In this document: piece by piece, positions 40,629-50,780 of the stretch
How the letters are laid out: each line of letters opens with the position of its first letter
Position numbering within the stretch: position 1 is the first letter of the stretch
NCBI GenBank assembly: GCA_001986395.2
Contig: MQVO02000002.1
Coordinates: 1,674,001 to 1,738,000 of the forward strand
Origin: Irpex lacteus
Taxonomy: Eukaryota; Basidiomycota; Agaricomycetes; Polyporales; Irpicaceae
Length of the DNA: 64,000 nt
Reading direction: 5' to 3'
Notes under the pieces: model-generated
Database searches by the model: none
What the model saw: the letters and a program-made list of their open reading frames with translations, nothing else
Told to the model about the DNA's origin: nothing
Position numbers and translations under genes: made by a program

Positions 40629-41800
40629 CCCTCAAATCACGCTCCTAGTCGTCAAAACACTCTACAAGTCGAAAACACAGTCAGCAAGTCATTTTGGACG
40701 CTATCGAAGCCGGTGGGTTCGCCTCGGCGCAGAACACTCACGCAACCCCAGAGGCAGTCTCTTCAAAGCCCTACAACCTGCCCTCGCTACTCTGCAAGTC
40801 GAAACGCGGAAGTTAGCAGCAAACCCAGCATCGAAGAACATGAGAACTCACGAGCAGAGGTCGTACGGCATACACGCCTTGGCCGAGGCAATTACGGCTT
40901 CACTCGCACGCAAATGACGACTTACTAATCTCCGACTCCTTGTAGAAAGCTCTCAACCTTCGCACGCACGCCAACCTTCCCTGACGCCCTCCGCCCATAC
41001 TACCATACCGGAATATCGAAGGACCCGCGGCGACAAGGGCTAGAAAGTCGAGACGAGGCTAGGAGGTGGAAATACAAGACAGGCGAGGCACGAGAACTGC
41101 GAAATGCAAGTGAGTCCCCATATCCTCGAGTCCACGCACCAACTGACGTACCTCAAACTCAGAACCTCCGGCTACGGCATACACTGCCTCGAAACCTCCG
41201 TCTATGCCATACACCGCCCCCTTCAGACGACGACGACGAGACCACGCTCGCGGGAAGACGATACATAGTGTCAAAGGTGACGCGAGACCTCCAAGAAGTC
41301 CAAGAAGCAGGGATCCGCATGATTGGAAGTTGGCGCAGGGAGGGAAGGTCCCAGTCGCGGGAAGTCGATACATGGCAGCGAGGCTTCTTCGGTTCGTGCA
41401 CATGCGACAGGACCGGAGGGGATCGACGGGCGACGAGAAGTAGTAAGGAGAGCTGGTGGCGATGTTCACAAGGTGCGTCGTGAGTTATTGAACAGGGATA
41501 GCTGCTTAACGAGTTCTAACAGTCAGCACCTCCTCCCTCCCGCAACAAGGCCTGCAACCGCTTGAAGAACACGCCGTGGGGACACGCACGCTCACCGCGT
41601 TCGTGGGAAGTCGATACGTCGTGGCGAGGCGGTGGGATGCGACAGTGGGATATAACAGAGGTGCACGGGCCAATCGAGGACATGTACACTCACCGCACCA
41701 AGGGGCGGTTCGCGGGAAGTCGATACGCCGTGGCGAAGCAATGGGAAGGGCGTACGGGCTGGGCGAGGACAGGGGAGCCTGAAGCTGACACTCAGGCTGT
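40629..41800 (+). repeat. Dispersed repeat family R, copy R2
   Basis: The block starts inside the helicase fragment with tcaaatcacgctcctagtcg and shares long similarity with R1 (aagtcgaaaacac, agcaagtca, caagtcgaaacgcggaag). It then carries four imperfect copies of a cgcgggaagtcgatac motif (near 41246, 41350, 41604 and 41711) and ends with text close to the end of R1. A local duplication of about 33 bases (gcatacactgcctcgaaacc) is present near 41165-41210. No gene is supported inside. Its 3' edge abuts the ARMC8-like fragment. Confidence 0.75.
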
Positions 41801-41925
41801 ATTATAACGTGAGTGATTATCAACTCTAGGAAGCAGTATGCCAATGTTGCATTTAGGTTTACGTCCGTACTCACTCTCCCTCCTCTACACTCTACTTTAC
41901 CCTTTCCCACCAATCACAGAGATAA

Positions 41926-43980
41926 CCCTTTCATCTCTAAAACAAGCAAAGAATGCCGTCCTAGGAAACCCCACCGCAAAACGAGCCTTGGCCCGGGACG
42001 AGGTACTCATAGGAACGTGAGTTTCTTCCGTCTTCGTCCTCCACAAGCCTAACACAATCATCTTTACTATTATATTTATTATGAATTCTCACAGGCTAGT
42101 CAACTTTATACACGACCCGAGGCAGCCAGCGAGCCCTCGGATGACCTCCGCATCAAGGCCGCGCACATACTCGCCTCGCTCTCCTACGGTATGATTTTAG
42201 CCTTACATACCCTCCTACCTCCTCCTACCCTATACTCACTCATCCCCTCATTCTTGTGGCCCACGTTTAGGATCCTCCGAGGCACTGCGCACTCTCCTTC
42301 GAGCCAACGCCCTCCACGCCCTACTACTCGCCATATCACACACCAGCACCTCCACAAGTCTATCCTTGCGCGCAGCTCTCGCACGTGCACTCAAAACGCT
42401 AGGAGCAGCTATAGCGGACATCATCGGCCCAGCGCAATGGGGTCTGCAATACGACCATCCTGGATATCAAGAGTAGGCTCGCGTTGCGTTGGAAGCGCTG
42501 TTCCAGGTATCATACATTCAATCAGCTCTTCAATGCCCACGGGAAGGCTGACTCAAATGTACAGATGGACGCATTAGACACCTACCTCCCCCCCCCCCCC
42601 CTCCTTATCTCAACCTCTCCCTCCTCCCCATAAATATCATCCTCCATAGCGCATCTCCTCGCCTCACCCCTCCGACTCCCGCTCTTCTGGAACGCAGTGG
42701 CGGAATGGTCGCCCCCTGCAGAGCGGCAGAATGAGTCTGTCGCGTGAGAGGGAAGAGGGGGTGGGAGAAGTCGGAGGGTCTTCCCATCTGAGTAGAGGTG
42801 GTGGGTGGGTTGCGAGGGTGTTAGTTGGGCTGCTAGAGAAGACGGACGTCAGGGTGCGTTTGCGTGCAATTTGATGTGATGGTGGTGCTGACGCGCGTGT
42901 TTTCATGTTATGCCAGCACCAAAAAGCGGCGCTGTTAGCCCTAGCCTCTCTCGCCAGAGACAATCCAGCAGTCGCCACTACCTACCACCGATCATCCTCG
43001 TAAGTCCTCCGTCCGATCCCTCCCTCCGCTATCCGTGCATCTCACAAGACTCTTTAACGGTCCTAACGACAGTCCTCTCATGTTGTAAATCCCGCGCTAC
43101 GGATCTGCAGTTCGCTGCTTGTTTATGGTACGTACCTTTACCTCCCTTCTAATCCCTGCTCGCTTTGCCTCCTTTTTACTGACTCACTTGCATTTGCGAT
43201 GAAAGTGCGACAAACATATTCAGAGCATCCGTTGCCAACTTACCCCCTCACACCCATCTCGACCAAACACCCCCGATGACGCGCATACACGTCATGAACG
43301 ACCTTATTGAAGCTGAGGGCGAGAGTCCGCGGACGAGGATGAAGGCTTGTTATATCATTTGTGGGTATTTCTCACCTCTCTATCTTATCCCAATCGAGCC
43401 ACCTTCTGCTATCTCACCCGTCGCTAACATCATCACTAATATTATTTGGAGCAGATTACCTTGTAGCAGACGACAAAGACCTATGCCAACTCGCATACAA
43501 GCGCGGCTCGCTAGCCAAGCTAGCTACCCTCGCCAAGAGCATCACTCCGAGCGACACGGCGGATTTGGTATGGGGTTGGGACCAGGACGAGCCGGAGAAT
43601 GTTTCTGCGCTTCGGGCAGTACGTTCATTCCATTCCTCCCTCTCTCCTTACCAACTCACTTATCGACTTATCAACTTACGATGACCCTGCCCCCGACTCA
43701 ATTTCAACCTCAAAGGCAGCCCTAACATCCATCACCTCAATCTCCCTCTTCGACACCGACATCCGTGCCTCCATTTCCGGCCCGCTGCGCCTTATCCCCA
43801 CCATCCACCTCTCCCTCTCCTCCTCCTCACCCTCTGTCCGCTTCGCCGCCTGCTAATGTGTGCGGGCCCTTTCGCGCGCCGTAGCGGCGTTAAGGACGAA
43901 TCTTGTTGACTCGGGCCTGGGATTGAAGGTGTACGAGGGGGGGTTTTGTAGGGAGGGGGAGGATTCCAGGGAGTATAAAA
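41926..43980 (+). pseudogene. ARMC8/Gid5(Vid28)-like armadillo-repeat protein fragment
   Basis: Exons read SLKQAKNAVLGNPTAKRAL, LRIKAAHILASLSYG, SSEALRTLLRANALHALLLA, LGAAIADIIGPAQWGL, ARVALEALFQMDALDTYLP, GGGWVARVLVGLLEKTDVR, QKAALLALASLARDNPAVA, CKSRATDLQFAACL, THLDQTPPMTRIHVMNDLI, RMKACYII, YLVADDKDLCQLAYKRGS, SISLFDTDIRASI and VRALSRAVAALRTNLVDSG. This order matches the amino half of ARMC8/Gid5, a GID/CTLH ubiquitin-ligase component. TAG at 42474-42476, TAA at 43854-43856 (Gln in the family) and frame jumps at 42600-42780 break it. Similarity ends at about 43945, just before the inverted-repeat element at 44006. The carboxy half is not in the window. Confidence 0.8.
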
Positions 43981-44005
43981 GTACGGCAAATAAAAACGGT
44001 GTGGT

Positions 44006-44633
44006 TACTATGCTTTCACGGGAAGTGAACAAAACACTTGTAGGGGTCCTCCACTTCCTCGCCTCTCCCCGTAAAAAATGTCATTTGTGTATTTTTACTT
44101 TGAGAAACTTCATGCCAAATTTCATGAGGAAATGAGCAGAATTGCGGTGACGAAAAATCAAAGAGCTCTGGTTTGGAGGCTTTGTCACGCGCGACTCACT
44201 TTCTCAGCTTGATCTAGCTTTCGTTTGCGCATAAAACTGTGATGGCTACAATGTAGAAGACTTATTTGTGTATCAATATCTTAGCAAAAATAGAATTACG
44301 GCCCAACGACCTGATGTGCAAGCGCAATGTACGACATATGCTCCTGCAGGTACTCGAGCGTGACATCAGCTCGCCCAGTGAGTCAAGCGCTTACACGCCA
44401 AAAGTACCGTGACATTGCGTGACATAAGCGTAGAGTTGGCGGGCGAAAAGTTACCTTTGTGCGGCCTTTCCTGTGCAATCGTTCCACCTCCAAAAAATCT
44501 GAAATCGCAGTATGATATGAGGAAGATGTATGTATCGCTAACACCGTGCAAAACCTCCGAAGGCTTAGGGCGAACGTAGAAGGGGCGGCACGGGAAGTGA
44601 ACACCCCTGTTCACTTCCCGTGGAAGCATAGTA
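44006..44633. mobile_element. Inverted-repeat (MITE-like) element, 26-bp termini
   Basis: The left end reads tactatgctttcacgggaag with tgaaca following. The right end (44608-44633) is its complement with a single T/C mismatch, giving 26-bp terminal inverted repeats about 600 bases apart. Near the right end the inner part of the motif also occurs inverted, making a perfect 15-base palindrome around CCCC (44589-44622). No transposase is encoded. It begins right after the ARMC8-like fragment breaks off. Confidence 0.75.
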
Positions 44634-44638
44634 TTTGT

Positions 44639-45223
44639 GCAGGCTCCTACCCAGCTCGCCCTATAGAGCTCAAGAGGATAATTCTCGCCAGAGTCGGGCA
44701 TGCGAGGTCTCAGTATATGGGGGATCCAAATTAGGTATTGATGTATATGACTAAGAATTGATCATTAGATAAGCTTGACTTAAATAGTAATAGCATCAGT
44801 ATTTTGAACCTTAATCCTCTTGAGCTCTTTAGGACGGCTGGCATCAGGCTCCTACCCAGCTCGCCCTATAGAGCTCAAGAGGATAATTCTCGCCAGAGTC
44901 GGGCATGCGAGGTCTCAGTATATGGGGGATCCAAATTAGGTATTGATGTATGTGACTAAGAATTGATCATTAGATAAGCTTGACTTAAATAGTAATAGCA
45001 TCAGTATTTTGAACCTTAACTAGAGCTTAGGAGGATTAAGGTTCAAAAAACTGATGGCGTTACTTATTCCGGTATACATTAGATAATCTGATGTATTAGT
45101 CATAATGATGGATTTCTATATATGATAGTATCCTATCCTGCCTACTTGCGTGAGACCCAGAATAACCTCTACCGGTGAGACTTATCCTCCTAAGCTCTAT
45201 AGGGCGGCTGGGAAGGAGCCTGC
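44639..45223. mobile_element. Compound MITE-like array: two direct copies and one inverted copy
   Basis: Positions 44640-44814 and 44845-45019 are the same 175-base sequence with about one difference, offset by 205. The spacer after copy one matches the complement of the copy's own left end (tcctcttgagctc against gagctcaagagga), so each unit has inverted ends around agctcgccctatagagctca. From about 45020 to 45223 the same ends recur in reverse orientation (taagctctatagggcggctg, ending ggagcct), forming a hairpin centre at 44998-45056. The whole array is bounded by gcaggctcct and its complement. It lies 220 bases upstream of the carboxylase ATG. Confidence 0.8.
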
Positions 45224-45442
45224 CTCTATACTCGTACCTTATATTAGACGGTGGAACCAATAATCTGCTTGGTTTTACGGGCCGAGCTCGTGCGCTGATC
45301 CGTTGTTGGCTGGTAGACGCTGATTTCCCCGCATTGGATGATCCAGCCGAGCGCGGCTGAGCATGACCTCCATCTCATCCTCCTCACTCTCTCTCCTCCT
45401 CTCCACAACTCGACCGACGTCCTCTGAACAGACTCAAACGAC

Positions 45443-48338
45443 ATGCTGCAACGCTCGGTCAATGCCCGACCTCTCCCGCGCATAGCTGGGGCCAACCGTG
45501 CTCAGACAGCGGCCAGTGGCTCGCGTCGAGTGAACGTGAATCAACGCCGCACGCTCTCAACAACGGCGAGAGCGTCGCCTACAGTGCAGAGTCGTGCAGT
45601 TGCATCTGTACGACCGCATTTTATACGACAGTTTGCGACTGCGACCGGTGAGCTCCTTACTCGTGGTTTCTCTTGAATATAATGAACTCATGACTGCACA
45701 GGTACACTTCCCAGCTTTGACCGCAAACCTCATTTCGACAAGATCCTCATTGCTAACAGGTACGGCCTGCATATACGCGCATATTCAAGTGCTCACCGTG
45801 AATTGTAGAGGAGAAATAGCATGCCGGGTGATCCGGACGGCCAAGAAACTCGGAATCAAGACTGTCGCGGTGTATAGCGAAGTCGACGCTGACTCCATGC
45901 ACGTTAAACTGGTGTGTACATCCTGGTTTTACCTATATCTCGTGACTCTGAATACGTCAAAGTAGGCAGACGAAGCGTATTGCATCGGCCCTGCGCCTTC
46001 AGCGGAAAGCTATGTAGGTCTACACATACCGCCCAGCGAGGCATCTCACTAACCGTCATACAAGCTTCGCATGGACAAAATAATTGACGTCTGCCATCGA
46101 AGCGGTGCCCAGGTATGCAAAATATATCAAACCATGCCTTGCATAACTTGACGACTCCACAGGCAGTTCACCCGGGGTATGGTTTCTTGAGTGAAAACGC
46201 CAAGTTCGCAGAACAACTTGCAAAGGAGGGCATAGTGTTCATCGGCCCTCCAGCGAGCGCCATCGTTAGCATGGGCTCTAAAAGGTTCGTTGATCAAGCG
46301 TCGTAGGCGATCGCGTGCTTATGTTCATTCAGCGAATCGAAGGCTATCATGGAGGGTACGTGAAAGTCCTGTCTTCGCTGCTACAATATAAGCTTACCGT
46401 CGACTGCAGCCGCAGGTGTACCTATCACGGGTCCAATCAGGATCCTGAGTTTCTGAAAGTCAAAGCGTCAGAAATCGGTCAGTATAATCAGCTTGTCTTT
46501 CGAAGCCGCTGCTAACTTATATCCACGCAGGTTATCCGGTACTCATCAAGGCCGTACATGGTGGCGGCGGCAAGGGCATGCGTACCGTCGAGTCCGAAGA
46601 TCAATTTCTAGGCGCACTGGAGTCTGCACGACGAGAAGCAGAGAAATCGTTCGGTAACAGCGATGTATTGGTCGAGAAGTACATCGAGCGTCCGAGACAT
46701 GTCGAAGTCCAGGTGTTCGCGGATACACTCGGAGACTGTGTGGCTTTGTGGGAGCGAGACTGCTCTGTTCAACGATGGAACCAGAAGATCATCGAGGAGG
46801 CACCTGCACCTGGGTTGTCACGTGAGATGCGGGAGGACTTGTGTCAGAAAGCTATCGACGCTGCCAAAGCTGTGAATTACGTCGGCGCTGGGACAGTCGA
46901 ATTCATATTCGACAACGACACTGACAAGTTCTATTTCATGGAAATGTAAGCCATCTAATTTCAATCCATACATTGAGGTTAAACGCACTCTGCAGGAACA
47001 CCCGACTCCAAGTCGAACACCCAGCAACAGAAACGATCACAGGCTTAGATCTCGTCGAGTGGCAGCTCCAAGTCGCAGCCGGCAACCCCCTCCCGCTCCC
47101 ACAATCTTCCATCCCACTCGTCGGCCACGCCTTCGAAGCATGCATATACGCCGAAAACCCCCGCAACCAGTTCCTCCCCGACTCGGGCCCCCTCCTCTTC
47201 CTCTCCACACCCGAACCAACACACACTTTCGCCCCAGCCGTCCCAGCACCCTCTTCCCATGTAGCGGCTCTAGCACGCACGGTGGAGACGGACGTCGATG
47301 TGGAGCCGTCGTTAAGGCTTGAGCAGGGGTTCGGCCAGGGAGCTCAGATTGGGGTGTTTTATGATCCTATGATCGCTAAGTTGGTCGTGCATGGAAGGGA
47401 CTGGACGGAGGCGTTGAGGTTGCTGAGAGGAGCGCTGGATAAGTATCAGGTAGTTGGTGTGTCTACTAATGTTGAGTTTCTACGGACGTTGGCGGGGAAC
47501 CGTGCGTTTGTGGACGCGGAAGTCGAGATTGGGTTCATTCGTGTGAGTGTATCAAGGCTATAAACCTCAGGGAGAGAGCTGACCTGAGTGTGTAGAAACA
47601 TTTCAACGACTTGTTCCCGGTTCTGCCTGCCCCGGCGACTGAAGTGCTCGCGCAAGCTGCGTTATATGTTGTTCTTCGCGATCAGCCGAAGGCACCGAAG
47701 GTTGGCGCAACTCCTTGGACGTCCTTACCCTCAAGGCGGTTGGTGGTGACACTTACGAGCGAATCATCACACTCTCGACGGAGGACTCGTCTATACCACC
47801 CGTCACGGTGCACGTAAAGGCCCTTCCCAACGGACGATTCGACGTCACAGTCAAAGGAGCCGACTACGAACGAACTTTCTCCTCGGTGTCCGGACACCTG
47901 TCCACCCCAACCACCGTCACATCCACACTCGACGCGGTTTCCCTTCGCACGACAGTCGTATCCCAGCCCCCTCCTCCAGCTCTCCCCGCGTCCACATCCT
48001 CGCACACAATGGAACGTCTGCACGTCTTCCACAACGGGCTCAAAACCACACTAGTTCTCCCCTCACCCAAATGGCTGCTCTCCCTCGGCGGAGACGTCCT
48101 GAACGCGCACAAGGGCGCGCTGAAGGCCCCGATGCCGAGTTTGGTGGTGAATGTGCCGGTGAAGGAGGGAGATCGGGTGAAGAAGGGGGATGCGGTGGTT
48201 GTGCTGGAGAGTATGAAGACGGAGATGGTGTTGAGGGCGACGTGTGATGGGGTGGTTAGTAGTGTTGGGTGTGCGAAGGGGGATATGGTGGATGAGGGGA
48301 GGGAGCTTGTGACAATTGACGCGGACGAGTCGGCGTGA
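45443..48338 (+). CDS. MCCC1: Methylcrotonoyl-CoA carboxylase alpha (biotin-carrying) subunit; two apparent frame breaks
   Basis: Mitochondrial leucine-catabolism enzyme. A Ser/Arg-rich leader ([16 protein letters not shown]) is followed by biotin carboxylase text [57 protein letters not shown] (ATP-grasp), [17 protein letters not shown] and [19 protein letters not shown]. The C-terminal biotinyl domain carries [10 protein letters not shown] (lysine of the MKT motif) near 48213-48235. About nine short introns separate exons. Two places do not keep frame: at about 46417, AAGVP joins [11 protein letters not shown] with roughly 13 bases missing, and near 47740 one base is missing between PSRR and GGDTYER. 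These are either assembly errors or early pseudogenisation; the rest is highly conserved. Completeness of domains supports a real host gene. Confidence 0.88.
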
Positions 48339-49013
48339 TTGCTCGTTACACAAAGCGTATGGATTTCGGAACACTTGTACAATACACAAGAGTGGCCCTC
48401 GCTACGCTCCGGGTGGTCCAGGGGAGCGAGGGTGCAAGGATCAACGACTGCAAGAGGAAAGCGGATCACGGTACACTCTGAGATTTGAGTTCAGTAAGAG
48501 CGGAGGCCGATACTTACGGTAATACCGCAGCAGAACAAAAGACTGGTTCGCGAAGTCTCCACCGGGGCACGATAGAACGGACACAGGGTGCAAATAAATG
48601 ACATCATAGGGTACACGCAGAAGATAAATAGCCAGGGAAGGCAGAGATCCTGCGGGGGAGGAGAGGGCACGACTATCGAGTCAAATAAGTAAGCACTAAG
48701 TAAGCTAGGTAAGTAAAGATAAGAAAGGGACGGACGCCCTGACATGGCGTCGTAAGTAAAAGTGAAGCGATTGAGCAACAGTAAGAAAAAATTGAAGCTT
48801 GGGGGGACATGGTTAATAACACGGAGTAATAATCTTGTAAACTACAGTAAACTACAATATCTTTGCTCGATCTGCACTGGCTAATGCGACTGCGGTGGAG
48901 TTGTGTCCGAGTCGGCTGAGTCGGACTTCGAGGAAGTGGTACATACGGACAGCCTTAGCCGCGCGAAGTAGCGTCATAACCTGCGCATCTCACTGCATTC
49001 CCAGTTCTCCATC
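48339..49013. other. Intergenic spacer downstream of MCCC1
   Basis: No convincing exon. A minus-strand open frame at 48491-48778 is hydrophobic and Pro/Leu/Ser-rich but has no domain signal. The segment should include the 3' end of MCCC1 and the promoter of the gene at 49176. Confidence 0.5.
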
Positions 49014-49175
49014 ATGCTACCACGAACTCTCCTCACTCTCACCACAACCCTCACATCCGCCGCACGCATATTCGTCTACGCGGCCACCTCTCCCTGCACC
49101 AACGCAACACTGCTACTCATTCAAGCGAACAACTACCGCTCGATACACACAGACAACACCTGCTCTACCACTGCA

Positions 49176-49729
49176 ATGGCTGAACAACCTACGAACAAGT
49201 GGCTTCAAACGCGTCTTTCTGAGCTGCTCGCCTCGCCCCACATTCACTTCACCCAGCCCAACGTACCCGGCCTTCGTCTGCGAATGGGTCCGGGCCCGAT
49301 CGACCTGTTCAGTACGCGGTTCATTAACTTGTTCACGCATGAGGCGAAGGGGACCGTGAACGGGCAGGAGGTGGCCAAGGACGAGTTGAAGGAGCAGTTG
49401 CTGAAATTGCAGAAGAATTACAACAAGGAGACGGTGAAGTTTGTGCCGGAGGAGCTTGCGACTGGCGAAGAGGTACGTAACATTAACTTTGGAGAGTTGG
49501 ATGGAAGACCGAGTGAGATCGACTTGTAGGTGGCTACGAAGTTGGCATGGACGACGAAGGACGAGGGGTCTCAGGCGGAGGTTAGAGCCTCTGCTACGTG
49601 AGTCCCATTTCACTGTGTTGTGGTACTGTGCGTGCTCACGATATTCGTTGCGTTAGAACGAAGGAGGAAGGCGGTACTCACCGTATCGACACCCTCAAGC
49701 TTGACTTCGCGGACAGTTTACTGGCTTGA
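49176..49729 (+). CDS. Small conserved-looking protein, about 140 aa, possibly mitochondrial
   Basis: Exons read MAEQPTNKWLQTRLSELLAS, GLRLRMGPGPIDLFSTRFIN, KGTVNGQEVAKDELKEQLLK, an intron gtacgtaac to gacttgtag, VATKLAWTTKDEGSQAEVRA, another intron, and TKEEGGTHRIDTLKLDFADS, ending at 49727-49729. An in-frame ATG at 49014 would add a 54-residue Ser/Thr/Arg leader that could target mitochondria; the ATG at 49176 is the safer start. The compact size and alternating pattern are compatible with an NTF2/SnoaL-like fold, but that is only an impression. No breaks are seen. Confidence 0.65.
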
Positions 49730-49878
49730 AGTAGTCAGTGCTCCTGGAAATATACAGTGTATAAATAACTGTACTGTATATCGCTGTACGAACAACAAAA
49801 CGCAAAGCCTCGAGTTTGTCTATCGCGCAAGTCAATTCGAGCATGATCGACATTCGGGTCGGTGATGTATGAGTTTGA

Positions 49879-50448
49879 TCATCTCGCTCGGCGCTATCGC
49901 ATCTTGTCCCAAACCACCACCAACCGTCTCGTTCATCGTCCTCGTCGAATGTCCGCACGACACTCCTGCCAACCCTGGATGCCTCTCATGATGCCGACTT
50001 CTACGCCCTACTTGCGATCTCCCCGTCCGCCACGACCGCCGAAGTGAAGGCAGCTTACCATCGCGCCTTGCTCAAGTACCACCCGGACAAACAATCCACT
50101 GCTATCTCTCGTCAAGCTGGCGATCCTCCGTCGTCTCAACACAACGACATCGGGCTTCTCAGGATCGCGTACGAGACTCTGACCAGTCCCGAGTTACGGG
50201 GCAAATACGACGCACGTCGTGCCCAGAAGCCCGCCGCACCTCGCCCCGCGCAAGTTATCTCCCTCGAAGACTTTACGGAACTCGACGACGGATCACGCTG
50301 GGCGTACGGCTGTCGTTGTAGCGGGGCGTACCTCATAAGTGAGGCGGATATGGATAGTGGCCAGCACCTCGTTGGGTGTACGAGCTGCTCGGAGGTTATT
50401 TGGGTCGGGTACGAACCTGTGGATGAGGACGAAGGGGAGGACGCGTGA
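49879..50448 (+). CDS. DPH4: DPH4-like J-domain and CSL zinc-finger protein, no ATG in frame
   Basis: J domain: DADFYALLAISPSATTAEVK, AAYHRALLKYHPDKQ (HPD present), LRIAYETLTSPELRGKYDAR. It is followed by a DPH-type zinc finger with CRCSGAYLISEADM and VGCTSCSEVIWVGYEP (CxC and CxxC pairs). This arrangement is that of DPH4/DNAJC24, the co-chaperone of diphthamide synthesis on elongation factor 2. The reading frame is open from 49879, just after two TGA codons, but has no ATG before the J domain; the ATGs at 49862-49865 and 49950 are in other frames and no GT-AG intron connects them cleanly. A one-base error, an unusual start or 5' loss are possible. Confidence 0.82.
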   Translation, partial: SSRSALSHLVPNHHQPSRSSSSSNVRTTLLPTLDASHDADFYALLAISPSATTAEVKAAYHRALLKYHPDKQSTAISRQAGDPPSSQHNDIGLLRIAYETLTSPELRGKYDARRAQKPAAPRPAQVISLEDFTELDDGSRWAYGCRCSGAYLISEADMDSGQHLVGCTSCSEVIWVGYEPVDEDEGEDA

Positions 50449-50780
50449 GGGCTGCTTATGCATATGGGTCTATAGTACGTCGTCTCCGTATACTCAGTCG
50501 TGCGTCGCTTCTGATCAGTGCGGTTTGTAGGTGTATACGTATTGTAATGTCCCGTTAGCACGGCGGCTCAACACGTCCTTCGAGGCGGACCTCTGCCCAG
50601 TAGCAGACAACAACATGTAGCATAAACACCAGTACACTAAAATAAGCACAGATATCATTCAACGCTATATACTACCCCGATCATATTCCACATTGGCTTC
50701 GCTGGGAGAGGGTCTTCATAGTATGGGCGCAAATAACTATGTCGACAGCGTGATTGCGTTATGTCCCCGCCACGAATACC
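50449..50780. other. Intergenic between converging DPH4-like and DNMT1-like genes
   Basis: About 330 bases of presumed 3' ends. No repeat or RNA gene seen. Confidence 0.5.

Noticed and set aside
41990..42180. A frameshift at the second exon of the ARMC8-like fragment
   Set aside because: Using the second AG (gctag) as acceptor gives an open frame into SEPSDDLRIKAAH, so a break cannot be claimed there.
48491..48778. Hydrophobic 95-codon minus-strand frame, possible membrane protein
   Set aside because: No start context, no homology and biased composition; left as intergenic.
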